A DNA stretch of 64,000 bases from NCBI GenBank assembly GCA_050330995.1, contig JBHJHI010000002.1, positions 62,001-126,000 of the forward strand, in the 5' to 3' direction. The notes beneath the pieces are model-generated. The model did not search any database and was not told the DNA's origin. It worked only from the letters and a program-made list of their open reading frames with translations. Source of the stretch: Thermohalobaculum sp050330995 (GTDB taxonomy: Bacteria > Pseudomonadota > Alphaproteobacteria > Rhodobacterales > Rhodobacteraceae). Below, one piece after another: positions 33,372 to 41,101 of this stretch. A program made the position numbers and the translations under genes. Within the stretch, counting starts at the first letter, position 1. The number at the start of each line of letters is the position of its first letter.

Positions 33372-34580
33372 TCAGGCGCGCAGCACGGCGACGCCGGGCA
33401 GGGGCTTGCCCTCCAGCCATTCGAGGAAGGCGCCGCCCGCGGTCGAGACATAGGAAAAGCGCGCGGCGGCGCCCGAGGCGTTGAGGGCTGCCACCGTGTC
33501 GCCCCCGCCCGCGACCGAGAGGAGCTGCCCCGCCTCGGTCAGCTCGGCGACAGCCAGCGCCGCGCGGTCGGTTGCGGCGTTGAACGGCTCGACCTCGAAG
33601 GCGCCGAGGGGGCCGTTCCAGAGCACGGTCGCGGCCTCGGCGAAGCGGCGCGCGAGCGCCTCGACCGAGGCGGGGCCGGTGTCGAGGATCATCCGGTCCG
33701 GGGGGCAGGCGTCGGCCGCGACCACCTCGGTCTCCTGGCCGGCCTCGAGCTTCGAGGCGATCACCACGTCCTCCGGCAGCACGATCTCGGTGCCCCCGGT
33801 CTCGGCGCGCTCCATGATCGCGCGGGCCTCGTCGAGCAGGTCGCGCTCGTGCAGCGAGCCGCCGATGCCGTAGCCCTTGGCCGCGAGGAAGGTGTTGGCC
33901 ATGCCGCCGCCGATGACGATCTGGTCGACGCGGCCGACCATGTTGCCGAGCACGGCGAGCTTGGTCGAGACCTTGGCGCCGCCGATCACGGCGACCACCG
34001 GGCGCGCGGGGTTCTCCAGCGCGCCTTCGAGCGCCTCGATCTCGGCCTGCATGGCGCGTCCCGCGGCCGAGGGCAGGCGGTGGGCCAACCCTTCGGTCGA
34101 GGCGTGCGCACGGTGCGCGGCGGAGAAGGCGTCGTTGACGTAGACCTCGCCGAGGGCGGCGAGCTCGCCGACGAAATTGGGATCGTTGGCCTCCTCGCCG
34201 GCGTGGAAGCGGGTGTTCTCGAGGAGCAGCACCTGGCCGACGGTCTGTCGCGCGGCCGCCTCCTCGGCGAGCGGACCGATGCAGTCGGGGGCGACGAGGA
34301 TGTTGGGGCCGTGCTCGGAGCCGTTCGCGAGCGCGGCCTGCAGCGCGTCGGCGACCTGGCCGAGCGAGAGGTCCGGGTTCGCCTTGCCCTTGGGCCGGCC
34401 GAAATGGGCGAGCAGGATCGGCAGACCGCCCTTGTCCATCACCTCGGCGATGGTGGGCACGTGCGCGCGGATGCGGGTGTCGTCGGTGACGCGCCCGTCC
34501 TTCATCGGCACGTTGAGATCGACGCGGATCAGGACGCGCTTGTCCCGGAGGTCGAGGTCGTCGAGCGTGCGCAGGGTCAT
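33372..34580 (-). CDS. pgk: Phosphoglycerate kinase
   Basis: This 402-residue glycolytic and gluconeogenic enzyme interconverts 1,3-bisphosphoglycerate plus ADP with 3-phosphoglycerate plus ATP. The N-terminal signature is VLIRVDLNVPMKDG near residue 16, LLAHFGRPKG lies near 56, and the nucleotide-binding region has IGGAKVSTKL and VAGGGDTVAAL. The ATG at 34580 overlaps the stop of the small upstream gene (ATGA). A mid-protein VLPEDVV segment is as expected. Confidence 0.96.
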   Translation of the reverse strand: MTLRTLDDLDLRDKRVLIRVDLNVPMKDGRVTDDTRIRAHVPTIAEVMDKGGLPILLAHFGRPKGKANPDLSLGQVADALQAALANGSEHGPNILVAPDCIGPLAEEAAARQTVGQVLLLENTRFHAGEEANDPNFVGELAALGEVYVNDAFSAAHRAHASTEGLAHRLPSAAGRAMQAEIEALEGALENPARPVVAVIGGAKVSTKLAVLGNMVGRVDQIVIGGGMANTFLAAKGYGIGGSLHERDLLDEARAIMERAETGGTEIVLPEDVVIASKLEAGQETEVVAADACPPDRMILDTGPASVEALARRFAEAATVLWNGPLGAFEVEPFNAATDRAALAVAELTEAGQLLSVAGGGDTVAALNASGAAARFSYVSTAGGAFLEWLEGKPLPGVAVLRA

Positions 34581-34807
34581 GGTCGAACGATCCCAATAAC
34601 GAAGGTGACGGTCGGCGTGCCGATCACGGGGTTCGCGATCGTCCATTCGCAGAATGCGAGCGGCATCGCTACGAGCCGCTCGATCGCCTCATGGCGCCCT
34701 TCGACGCGCTCGCGTGCGTCACGCACGCGAGCGTTCTCGCGCTTCAGGGCGCATACCTCGGTGCGAAGCGCCGCGATACGATGGCTCTGCGCACCGAGGT
34801 CCGGCAT
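34577..34807 (-). CDS. Small coiled-coil-like protein between gap and pgk
   Basis: This reading frame of 76 residues starts at ATG 34807, eleven bases after the gap stop, with GTGAGGC upstream, and its TGA overlaps the pgk start. The first half is charged and helical (RTEVCALKRENARVRDARER); the second half is more hydrophobic. Spacing at both ends argues for translation. However, the frame contains a perfect 13-bp inverted repeat at 34707-34733, so the segment may instead serve as an RNA structure. I do not recognise a family. Confidence 0.55.
   Translation of the reverse strand: MPDLGAQSHRIAALRTEVCALKRENARVRDARERVEGRHEAIERLVAMPLAFCEWTIANPVIGTPTVTFVIGIVRP
34707..34733 (-). promoter_or_regulatory. 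Perfect 13-bp inverted repeat between gap and pgk
   Basis: CGCTCGCGTGCGT (34707-34719) and ACGCACGCGAGCG (34721-34733) are exact reverse complements separated by one base. In the gap-to-pgk transcript this would fold into a very stable stem. Possible roles are attenuation, RNA processing or 3'-end protection that lets gap mRNA outnumber pgk mRNA. No T tract follows, so simple intrinsic termination is less likely. Confidence 0.6.
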
Positions 34808-34817
34808 GGCCGAAGCC

Positions 34818-35819
34818 TCACACCGTCTTGCCCATCGCCACCGCGACGTCGGCCATGCGGTTCGAGAAGCCCCACTCGTTGTCGTACCACGACAGGACGC
34901 GCGCCAGCGTGCCGCCCATCACCTTGGTCTGGTCGGTATGGAACACCGAGGAGTGCGGGTCGTGGTTCATGTCGGACGACACCAGCTTTTCGTCGGTGAA
35001 GGCGAGGATGCCCTTCAACTCGCCGCGGGCGGCCTCGCGGACGACGTCGTTGATCTCCTCGGCCGAGGTCTCGCGGCTCGCGTTGAACTTGAAGTCGACC
35101 ACCGAGACGTTCGGCGTCGGCACCCGGATCGCCACGCCGTCGAGCTTGCCGTTCAGCTCCGGCAGCACGAGGCCGACCGCCTTGGCCGCGCCCGTCGAGG
35201 TCGGGATCATGTTCTGCGCCGCCGCGCGGGCGCGGTATAGGTCCTTGTGCAGCGTGTCGAGCGTCGGCTGATCGCCCGTGTAGCTGTGGATCGTGGTCAT
35301 GAAGCCCTGCTCGATCCCGATCGCGCGGTGGAGCACGTAGGCCACGGGCCCGAGGCAGTTGGTGGTGCAGGACGCGCAGGAGATCACCTTGTCCTCGGCG
35401 GTGATCGACTGGTGGTTCACGCCGTAGACCACGGTCTTGTCCGCGCCTGAGGCCGGCGCCGAGACCAGCACCCGCTTCGAGCCGTTCTCGAGGTGCATCG
35501 CCGCCTTGTCGCGCGCGGTGAAGATGCCGGTGCACTCGAGCGCGATGTCGACGTCGCCCCAGGGCAGCGCCGCAGGGTCCTTGATCGCGGTGACGCGGAT
35601 CGGGCCGCGGCCGACGTCGATGCTCTCGCCGTCGACCTTGACCTCGCCGGGGAAGCGGCCGTGCACCGTGTCGTAGCGGATGAGGTGGGCGTTGGTCTCG
35701 ACGGGGCCGAGATCGTTGATCGCGACCACCTCGATGTCGGTGCGCCCCTCTTCGACGATGGCGCGCAGGATATTGCGCCCGATGCGGCCGAAGCCGTTGA
35801 TCGCGACCTTCACCGTCAT
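34818..35819 (-). CDS. gap: Glyceraldehyde-3-phosphate dehydrogenase, type I
   Basis: This 333-residue NAD(P)-dependent enzyme of glycolysis starts at ATG 35819 with GAGGAAC upstream. The dinucleotide motif GFGRIG is at residues 9-14, the catalytic Cys151 lies in SCASCTTNC, His178 in TTIHSYTGDQ, and the C-terminal WYDNEWGFSNR is intact. Aspartate follows the second strand (NDLG), where cofactor choice is set. It lies downstream of tkt and upstream of pgk on the same strand, as in related genomes. Confidence 0.97.
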   Translation of the reverse strand: MTVKVAINGFGRIGRNILRAIVEEGRTDIEVVAINDLGPVETNAHLIRYDTVHGRFPGEVKVDGESIDVGRGPIRVTAIKDPAALPWGDVDIALECTGIFTARDKAAMHLENGSKRVLVSAPASGADKTVVYGVNHQSITAEDKVISCASCTTNCLGPVAYVLHRAIGIEQGFMTTIHSYTGDQPTLDTLHKDLYRARAAAQNMIPTSTGAAKAVGLVLPELNGKLDGVAIRVPTPNVSVVDFKFNASRETSAEEINDVVREAARGELKGILAFTDEKLVSSDMNHDPHSSVFHTDQTKVMGGTLARVLSWYDNEWGFSNRMADVAVAMGKTV

Positions 35820-36033
35820 GTGCCGTTCCTCTTGCGTGTATCCGTCCCGCGACGCGACATCCCGGTGCACCCTTCGGCGCGATGCCACGCCGCTGCTCCG
35901 CCGCGGTATGGCGCGGCCGGCTTGGGAGATCAATCGCGAGACGCGCGAGGGCCCTCTCGCGTTCGGTCCGGCCTGCGCCCGCGTCGGAGGATCGCGCCGG
36001 AGCGCGCCGCGGGACTAGGCCGGGGCGATCGCC

Positions 36034-38058
36034 TCAGAGGAGCGCGCGCACCTTCTCGGCGACCGCCTCGGCCGTGATGCCGAAGTGGCGGTAGAGGTCC
36101 TGGTAGGGGGCCGAGGCGCCGAAGGACGCCATGCCGACGAAATCCGCCTTGGCCTCGCGGCCGCGCTCGGCCACGAGCCAGCGCTCCCAGCCCTGCGCGA
36201 CGCCCGCCTCGACGCCGACGCGGACGGGGCCGGCGGGCAGGACGCGGCGGCGGTAGCCTTCCTCCTGCGCGGCGAACACCTCCATCGACGGCATCGAGAC
36301 CACCCGCGCGCCGATGCCGTCGCGCTCCAGCATCGCCTTGGCCTCCATGACGATCGCGACCTCCGAGCCGGTGGCGATCAGCACTGCCTGGCGCTTGTGG
36401 TCGGCCTCGGCCAGCACGTAGGCGCCCTGGGCGGCCTGATTGCGGGTGGTGTACTTCTGCCTGAGCGTCGGCAGGTTCTGGCGCGAGAGCGCGAGCACGG
36501 TGGGGCCGTCGCGCCGCTCGATCGCCATCTCCCAGGCCTCGGCCGTCTCGACCGCGTCGGCGGGGCGGATCACCGTCATGGTCGGCATGGCGCGCAAGGA
36601 GGCCAGATGCTCGACCGGCTGGTGCGTCGGCCCGTCCTCGCCGAGGCCGATGCTGTCGTGGGTCATCACGTAGACGACGCGCACGCCCATCAGCGCCGAG
36701 AGCCGCATGGCAGGGCGCGCGTAGTCCGAGAACACGAGGAAGGTGCCGCCGTAGGGCATCACGCCCTTGTGCAGCGCCATGCCGTTCATTGCCGCGGCCA
36801 TGGCGTGCTCGCGGATGCCGTAGTGGACGTAGCGCCCCTTGCGGTTGGTCTCGTCGAAGATGCCGAGGTCCGGGGTCAGCGTGTTGTTCGAGCCGGTGAG
36901 ATCGGCCGAGCCGCCGAGCGTCTCGCCCATCACCGGGTTGATCTCCTTCAGGGCGGTCTCCGAAGCCTTGCGCGTCGCCATCGAGGGGCGGGTCTCGACC
37001 AGCGACTTGCGCAGGCGGTTGAGCGCGCTGCCCAGCTTCTGCGGCGCCTCGCCGGCGAGCGCGCGGTCGTAGTCGGCGCGCTTGCGCCCGCCGAGCGCGG
37101 CGTACTCCGAGCGCCAGGCGGCGTGCGCCGAGGCGCCGCGCCCGGCGAGCGCGCGCCATTCGGCCGCGACGTCGGCGGGGATCTCGAAGGGGGCGTGGGG
37201 CCAGTCGTGGGCCTTCTTGGCGCCTGCCACCTCGTCGTCGCCGGTGATCGCGCCGTGGGCCTTGGCGGTGCCCTCCATGGTGGGCGCGCCGATTCCGATG
37301 CGGGTGCGGCAGGCGATCATCACCGGGCGATCGCGCGTCCCGGCCCAGGCCATCGCCTCATCGATCGCCGCGGTGTCGTGGCCGTCGATCGCGCGCACGT
37401 CCCAGCCAGAGGCCTCGAAACGGGCCTTCTGGTCGGTGGCGTCGGCGAGCGCCGTACCCCCGTCGATCGAGATCGCGTTGTCGTCGAACAGCACGGTCAG
37501 CCGCGACAGCCTGAGCCGGCCCGCGAGGCTGATCGCCTCCTGGCCGATGCCCTCCATCAGGCAGCCGTCGCCGACGGTGACCCAGGTGCGGTGGTCGCAG
37601 ATCTTGCGTCCGTACTTCGCGCGGAGGCTCTCCTCGGCGATCGCCATGCCGACGGCGGTGGCGAGCCCCTGGCCGAGCGGGCCGGTGGTGGTCTCGACCG
37701 CGAAGGCGTGGTTCATCTCCGGGTGTCCCGCGCAGGGCTCGTGCAGCTGGCGGAACTTGCGGATCGCCTCGATCGGCATGCCGACGTGACCGGTCAGGTG
37801 CAGCACCGCGTAGAGCAGCATCGAGCCGTGCCCGTTCGAGACCACGAAGCGGTCGCGGTCCGGCCAGTCGGGGGCAGCGGGGTCGAATTTCAGATGGCGG
37901 TCGAACAGCACGGTGGCGACGTCGGCCATGCCCATCGGCATACCGGTGTGGCCCGAGTTCGCCGTCTTGACCGCATCGAGCGCGAGCGCGCGGATCGCGG
38001 CGGCCATGCGGAAGCGCCGCGGGTCGGCGGCCTTCATGTCCTCGATGCTGACGCCCAT
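36034..38058 (-). CDS. tkt: Transketolase
   Basis: This 674-residue thiamine-diphosphate enzyme of the pentose phosphate pathway has TANSGHTGMPMGMAD at about residues 32-46 and the TPP motif GDGCLMEG starting at 163, with the asparagine in DDNAISIDG near 193. The pyrimidine domain has GIREHAMAAAMNG, and the C-terminal domain starts near residue 540. Start ATG 38058 is chosen because it gives normal length with AGG upstream; an in-frame ATG 24 bases later is possible. It heads the tkt-gap-pgk-aldolase block. Confidence 0.95.
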   Translation of the reverse strand: MGVSIEDMKAADPRRFRMAAAIRALALDAVKTANSGHTGMPMGMADVATVLFDRHLKFDPAAPDWPDRDRFVVSNGHGSMLLYAVLHLTGHVGMPIEAIRKFRQLHEPCAGHPEMNHAFAVETTTGPLGQGLATAVGMAIAEESLRAKYGRKICDHRTWVTVGDGCLMEGIGQEAISLAGRLRLSRLTVLFDDNAISIDGGTALADATDQKARFEASGWDVRAIDGHDTAAIDEAMAWAGTRDRPVMIACRTRIGIGAPTMEGTAKAHGAITGDDEVAGAKKAHDWPHAPFEIPADVAAEWRALAGRGASAHAAWRSEYAALGGRKRADYDRALAGEAPQKLGSALNRLRKSLVETRPSMATRKASETALKEINPVMGETLGGSADLTGSNNTLTPDLGIFDETNRKGRYVHYGIREHAMAAAMNGMALHKGVMPYGGTFLVFSDYARPAMRLSALMGVRVVYVMTHDSIGLGEDGPTHQPVEHLASLRAMPTMTVIRPADAVETAEAWEMAIERRDGPTVLALSRQNLPTLRQKYTTRNQAAQGAYVLAEADHKRQAVLIATGSEVAIVMEAKAMLERDGIGARVVSMPSMEVFAAQEEGYRRRVLPAGPVRVGVEAGVAQGWERWLVAERGREAKADFVGMASFGASAPYQDLYRHFGITAEAVAEKVRALL

Positions 38059-38530
38059 GACCTGCCGGGCCTCGCCCGTCCCCTTGTTCGTGAAGCTACG
38101 CGACGCGGTCGGCCCCGAGCGCGGCGCGCGCGACAATGTCGAGGCGACCGCGGAGGGTCAACCCGGCCGAGAGCGGGAGGCGCGATCCCGGCCGGGGACG
38201 TGTCGCGAGGGGTCGGGTCGCGCGGGCCGCGTCCCGATTCCGCAGTCGCGCCGCCGGACCGCGTCGTATGGGGCCTCGCGAGAGCGAAGGCGCCGAGACG
38301 GGACAGCGGGGAGATCGTGTCCCGTGTCCCGGCTCGCCGCCCTCGCCGATCCAACCGGCCGGAGGCGCTGCGTTTCCGGATCTCGCTCGACGAGACCGGT
38401 ATACGATCGGACCGCGACGCGCGTTGATTTCCACGCCGATCGCCGATCGGCTCGGGCCGGAGGCCAGTGATTCGCGGTCTCGGGCGGCGAGCCACGGACG
38501 ATGGGCCCCGAGCGAGGAGAGGAGGACGCG
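38059..38530. other. Divergent region between tkt and the zapA block
   Basis: These 472 bases hold the 5' regions of tkt (minus) and of the acidic coiled-coil gene (plus). I see no convincing gene; open frames here are Arg/Pro-rich. A TATACG at 38400-38405 could be a -10 element for the plus-strand block, but I do not find a matching -35. Confidence 0.45.
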
Positions 38531-38977
38531 ATGCCCCCGCTGGAACGCGCGATCGAGCGCCTCGAACGCGCCGTCGCGGCGGTCGAGGCGCGGGTGCGCG
38601 CCGACGCCGCGCTGCGCGAGGAGGCCGCCCGGACCGTCCGCGCGGCCATGACGGAGCTGGACGCCGCCATCGCCGCGCCGGCGGCCCTCGAGGAAGCGGC
38701 ACGGGACGGCGCGTCGTGGGATGGCGAAGCGTTGCCCGAGACACGGACAGGGGCCGAGGCCGGACCGGACGCGCCACCGACGCAGGAGGAGGCCGCGCCG
38801 AACGCGGCGCTCGACGGGCATGCCGCCGCGGACGGCGACGGGCCCGCCCCGGCGCGCGACGGGGCGCCGGACGTCGAGACGAAACCGTCCCCGGACGGTG
38901 AGGCGGAGCCGCCGTCGGGCGACGCCGAGACGACGCGGGCGGCGTCCCAGGCCGCCTCGCGCGAGGCAGGAGGGTGA
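38531..38977 (+). CDS. Coiled-coil protein with acidic low-complexity tail, upstream of zapA
   Basis: This 148-residue protein starts at ATG 38531 directly behind GGAGGACGCG. Residues 1-60 form a heptad-like helix (LERAIERLERAVAAVEARV). The remainder is Ala/Pro/Asp/Glu-rich and apparently disordered. Many alphaproteobacteria encode a short coiled-coil protein (DUF4164-like) immediately before zapA, and this fits that position. A role in Z-ring assembly is inferred from context only. zapA starts 4 bases after its stop. Confidence 0.66.
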   Translation: MPPLERAIERLERAVAAVEARVRADAALREEAARTVRAAMTELDAAIAAPAALEEAARDGASWDGEALPETRTGAEAGPDAPPTQEEAAPNAALDGHAAADGDGPAPARDGAPDVETKPSPDGEAEPPSGDAETTRAASQAASREAGG

Positions 38978-38981
38978 GCCC

Positions 38982-39284
38982 ATGGCCGAGGTCCTGATCC
39001 GCATCGCTGGGCGCGGCTACCGCATCGGCTGCGACGAGGGCGAGGAGAACCGGGTGGCGGCCCTCGCCGCGCGTATCGACGTGGAGGCCGCGCGGGTGCA
39101 GCGCTCCACCGGCGCGATCCCCGAGGCGCGGCTCCTGGTGATGAGCGCGCTCCTGCTCGCCGACCGCCTCGCCGAGGCCGAGCGCGTGGCCACGACGGGC
39201 GCCGAGGCGGCGGCGAGCGCGCGGGTGGCCGAGCGGATCGAGGCGCTCGCCGCCCGCCTCGAAGCCCTCGCGGCCGAGCCGTGA
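38982..39284 (+). CDS. zapA: Cell division protein ZapA
   Basis: This 100-residue Z-ring stabiliser starts at ATG 38982 with GCAGGAGGG upstream. The N-terminal strand-loop region (VLIRIAGRGYRIGCDEGEENRVAALAARID, read in parts) is the ZapA domain, and a long Ala-rich coiled coil follows. Length and motif order match the family. The position before 6S RNA and the formyltetrahydrofolate cyclo-ligase gene is a well-conserved order that supports all three calls. Confidence 0.88.
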   Translation: MAEVLIRIAGRGYRIGCDEGEENRVAALAARIDVEAARVQRSTGAIPEARLLVMSALLLADRLAEAERVATTGAEAAASARVAERIEALAARLEALAAEP

Positions 39285-39359
39285 GCCCGGTTCCGGCCAC
39301 GCTCCCGCGTCGGGTGGCGCCCGCGCCCGCGCGTCCGACGGTGGTCTCGTCGAGCCGCC

Positions 39360-39387
39360 TTGCATTCGCCGGGCCGGCGCATAACTC
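39360..39387 (+). promoter_or_regulatory. Promoter of the 6S RNA gene
   Basis: TTGCAT at 39360-39365 and TAACTC at 39382-39387 are 16 bases apart. The expected start near 39393 is within a few bases of the 5' side of the predicted 6S terminal stem. Confidence 0.45.
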
Positions 39388-39388
39388 T

Positions 39389-39541
39389 GGCCGTGGCGGG
39401 TGCTGTCCTTCTCGTGCGAGGTCAGTTTCCTGGTGGCCTAAGCATTCTCGCGGGAGCTGGCTCTGCCCTTGGCCGTGGCCTCGGGCACCTGGCGCCCACC
39501 TGGTTATCCAGGCTCGCGAGGATCTGATCCCTCCACGGTCG
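39389..39541 (+). ncRNA. ssrS: 6S RNA
   Basis: The position between zapA and the 5-formyltetrahydrofolate cyclo-ligase gene is the classical site of 6S RNA. GGCCGTGG (39389-39396) pairs with CCACGGTC (39533-39540) to close a terminal stem of a molecule of about 150 nt, the usual 6S size. Further pairing is likely between the flanks (TTCTCGTGCGAGG against CTCGCGAGGATC). 6S RNA mimics an open promoter and sequesters the housekeeping RNA polymerase. The exact ends are approximate. Confidence 0.75.
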
Positions 39542-39573
39542 CGATGGGCCCGCCACTCTTCTCCGATCCGCGC

Positions 39574-40194
39574 ATGACCGATCCGGCCGACACCGCCGCG
39601 GCCAAGGCCGCGATGCGCCGGCGTGCCTTCGACGCGCGCAAGCGCGCCCATGCCGAAGGCGCGCTCGCCGCGCACGCGGCCGGCCGGCGTCTGATCGAGG
39701 CGCTCGATGCCATGGGGGCGCTGGCGCCGGACGCGCGCGTCGCGGCCTACCGCCCGATCCGCACCGAGATCGATCCCGGCCCGGCGCTCGACGCGCGCGC
39801 CGGACGCGGCGTGGCGCTCGCCATGCCGGTGGTCGAGGGGCCGGACCGGCCGCTGGCGTTCCGCCCCTGGCGCCCGGGCGCGGCCGAGGTCGAGGGTGCC
39901 TTCGGCGCGGCGATCCCGGCCGATCCCGCGTCCGTGCCCCCGACGGCGCTGGTGGTGCCGCTCGTCGCCTTCGACGCCGAGGGTTACCGCCTCGGCTACG
40001 GCGGTGGCTTCTACGACCGCACGCTCGAAGCCCTGCGCGCCGCGAACCCGTCGCTGACGGCGCTCGGCCTCGCCTACGACGCTCAGGCGGTCGACCGCGT
40101 GGTGCGCGAGGCGACCGACCAGCCGCTCGACGCGGTCGTGACCGAAACGTGCCTCGTTGCGACGCCGCATTTTCTGTTGCGCCGCGGCATTTGA
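39574..40194 (+). CDS. 5-formyltetrahydrofolate cyclo-ligase
   Basis: This 206-residue enzyme converts 5-formyl-THF to 5,10-methenyl-THF with ATP. It starts with the MRRRAFDARKRAHAEG helix (substrate-phosphate binding) and contains YRPIRTEIDP near residue 59 and the C-terminal signature RLGYGGGFYDRTL near 147. ATG 39574 is used; an in-frame ATG at 39544 would start just after the 6S RNA, so the leader is very short either way. The synteny with zapA and 6S is conserved. Confidence 0.9.
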   Translation: MTDPADTAAAKAAMRRRAFDARKRAHAEGALAAHAAGRRLIEALDAMGALAPDARVAAYRPIRTEIDPGPALDARAGRGVALAMPVVEGPDRPLAFRPWRPGAAEVEGAFGAAIPADPASVPPTALVVPLVAFDAEGYRLGYGGGFYDRTLEALRAANPSLTALGLAYDAQAVDRVVREATDQPLDAVVTETCLVATPHFLLRRGI

Positions 40195-40227
40195 CAGCGA
40201 TCCGGTCTCGGGCGAGTAGCGAGCGCC

Positions 40228-41052
40228 ATGCGACTCCTCTTTCTCGGCGACATCGTCGGCCGCGCCGCCCGACAGGCCGTCATCGACGCGCTGCCGCGGC
40301 TTCGCGCCGAGCGCGGCCTCGACTTCATCGCCGTCAACGCCGAGAACTCGGCCGCGGGCTTCGGCATGACGCGCGCGATCGCCGACGAGCTGTTCGCCGC
40401 CGGGGCGGACGCGGTCACGCTCGGCGACCACGCCTTCGACCAGAAGGACATGCTGACCCATCTCGACGCCGACCGGCGCATCCTGCGCCCGCTCAACATC
40501 GCCAAGCGCCCGCCGGGCGTCGGCGTCGCCTCGTTCGAGGCCACGCGGGGGCGGCGGGTCGCGATGATGGTCGTGCTCGGACGGGTGTTCATGAAGCAGC
40601 CCTATGACGACCCGTTCTCGGCGATCGAGGCGGCGATGCGCACCCATGCGCTCGCACCCGGCGCGGTCGCCGACGCGCTGATCGTCGAGATCCACGCCGA
40701 GGCGACGTCCGAGAAGATGGCGATCGGTCACTGGTGCGACGGCCGCGCGAGCCTCGTGGTGGGCAGCCACACCCACGTGCCGACGGCCGACGCGCAGATC
40801 CTGCCGCGCGGCACCGCCTACCAGAGCGACGCGGGCATGTGCGGCGACTACGACAGCGTGATCGGCATGGCTAAGGAAGGCCCGCTGGAGCGTTTCGTCA
40901 CCGGCATGGGCCAGGGCCGCTTCGAGCCGGCGATGGGGGAGGTCACGATCTGCGGGACGCTGGTCGAGACCGACGACCGCACGGGGCTCGCGCGGCGCGT
41001 CGAGGCGCTGCGCCTCGGCGGGCGTCTCGTCGAGGCGGACGCGCGCGTGTGA
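40228..41052 (+). CDS. YmdB-family metallophosphoesterase (TIGR00282-like)
   Basis: This 274-residue calcineurin-like enzyme of the YmdB group has LFLGDIVGRA (residues 4-13) and VNAENSAAGFG near 36, which supply metal ligands. TLGDHAFDQ near 71 (family usually GNH/GDH), IVEIHAEATSEK near 153 and VGSHTHVPTAD near 178 complete the site. YmdB of Bacillus has cyclic-nucleotide phosphodiesterase activity; the alphaproteobacterial substrate is unknown. It lies 33 bases behind the folate enzyme gene. Confidence 0.92.
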   Translation: MRLLFLGDIVGRAARQAVIDALPRLRAERGLDFIAVNAENSAAGFGMTRAIADELFAAGADAVTLGDHAFDQKDMLTHLDADRRILRPLNIAKRPPGVGVASFEATRGRRVAMMVVLGRVFMKQPYDDPFSAIEAAMRTHALAPGAVADALIVEIHAEATSEKMAIGHWCDGRASLVVGSHTHVPTADAQILPRGTAYQSDAGMCGDYDSVIGMAKEGPLERFVTGMGQGRFEPAMGEVTICGTLVETDDRTGLARRVEALRLGGRLVEADARV

Positions 41053-41101
41053 GCGGGCGCGTGGGGGGCAGGGGGGCGGCCCGGTCGGGCCGGCACGGGT
41101 G

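Noticed and set aside
36085..38427. Very long plus-strand frame opposite transketolase
   Set aside because: Only the transketolase strand shows conserved motifs; the other is a composition artefact.
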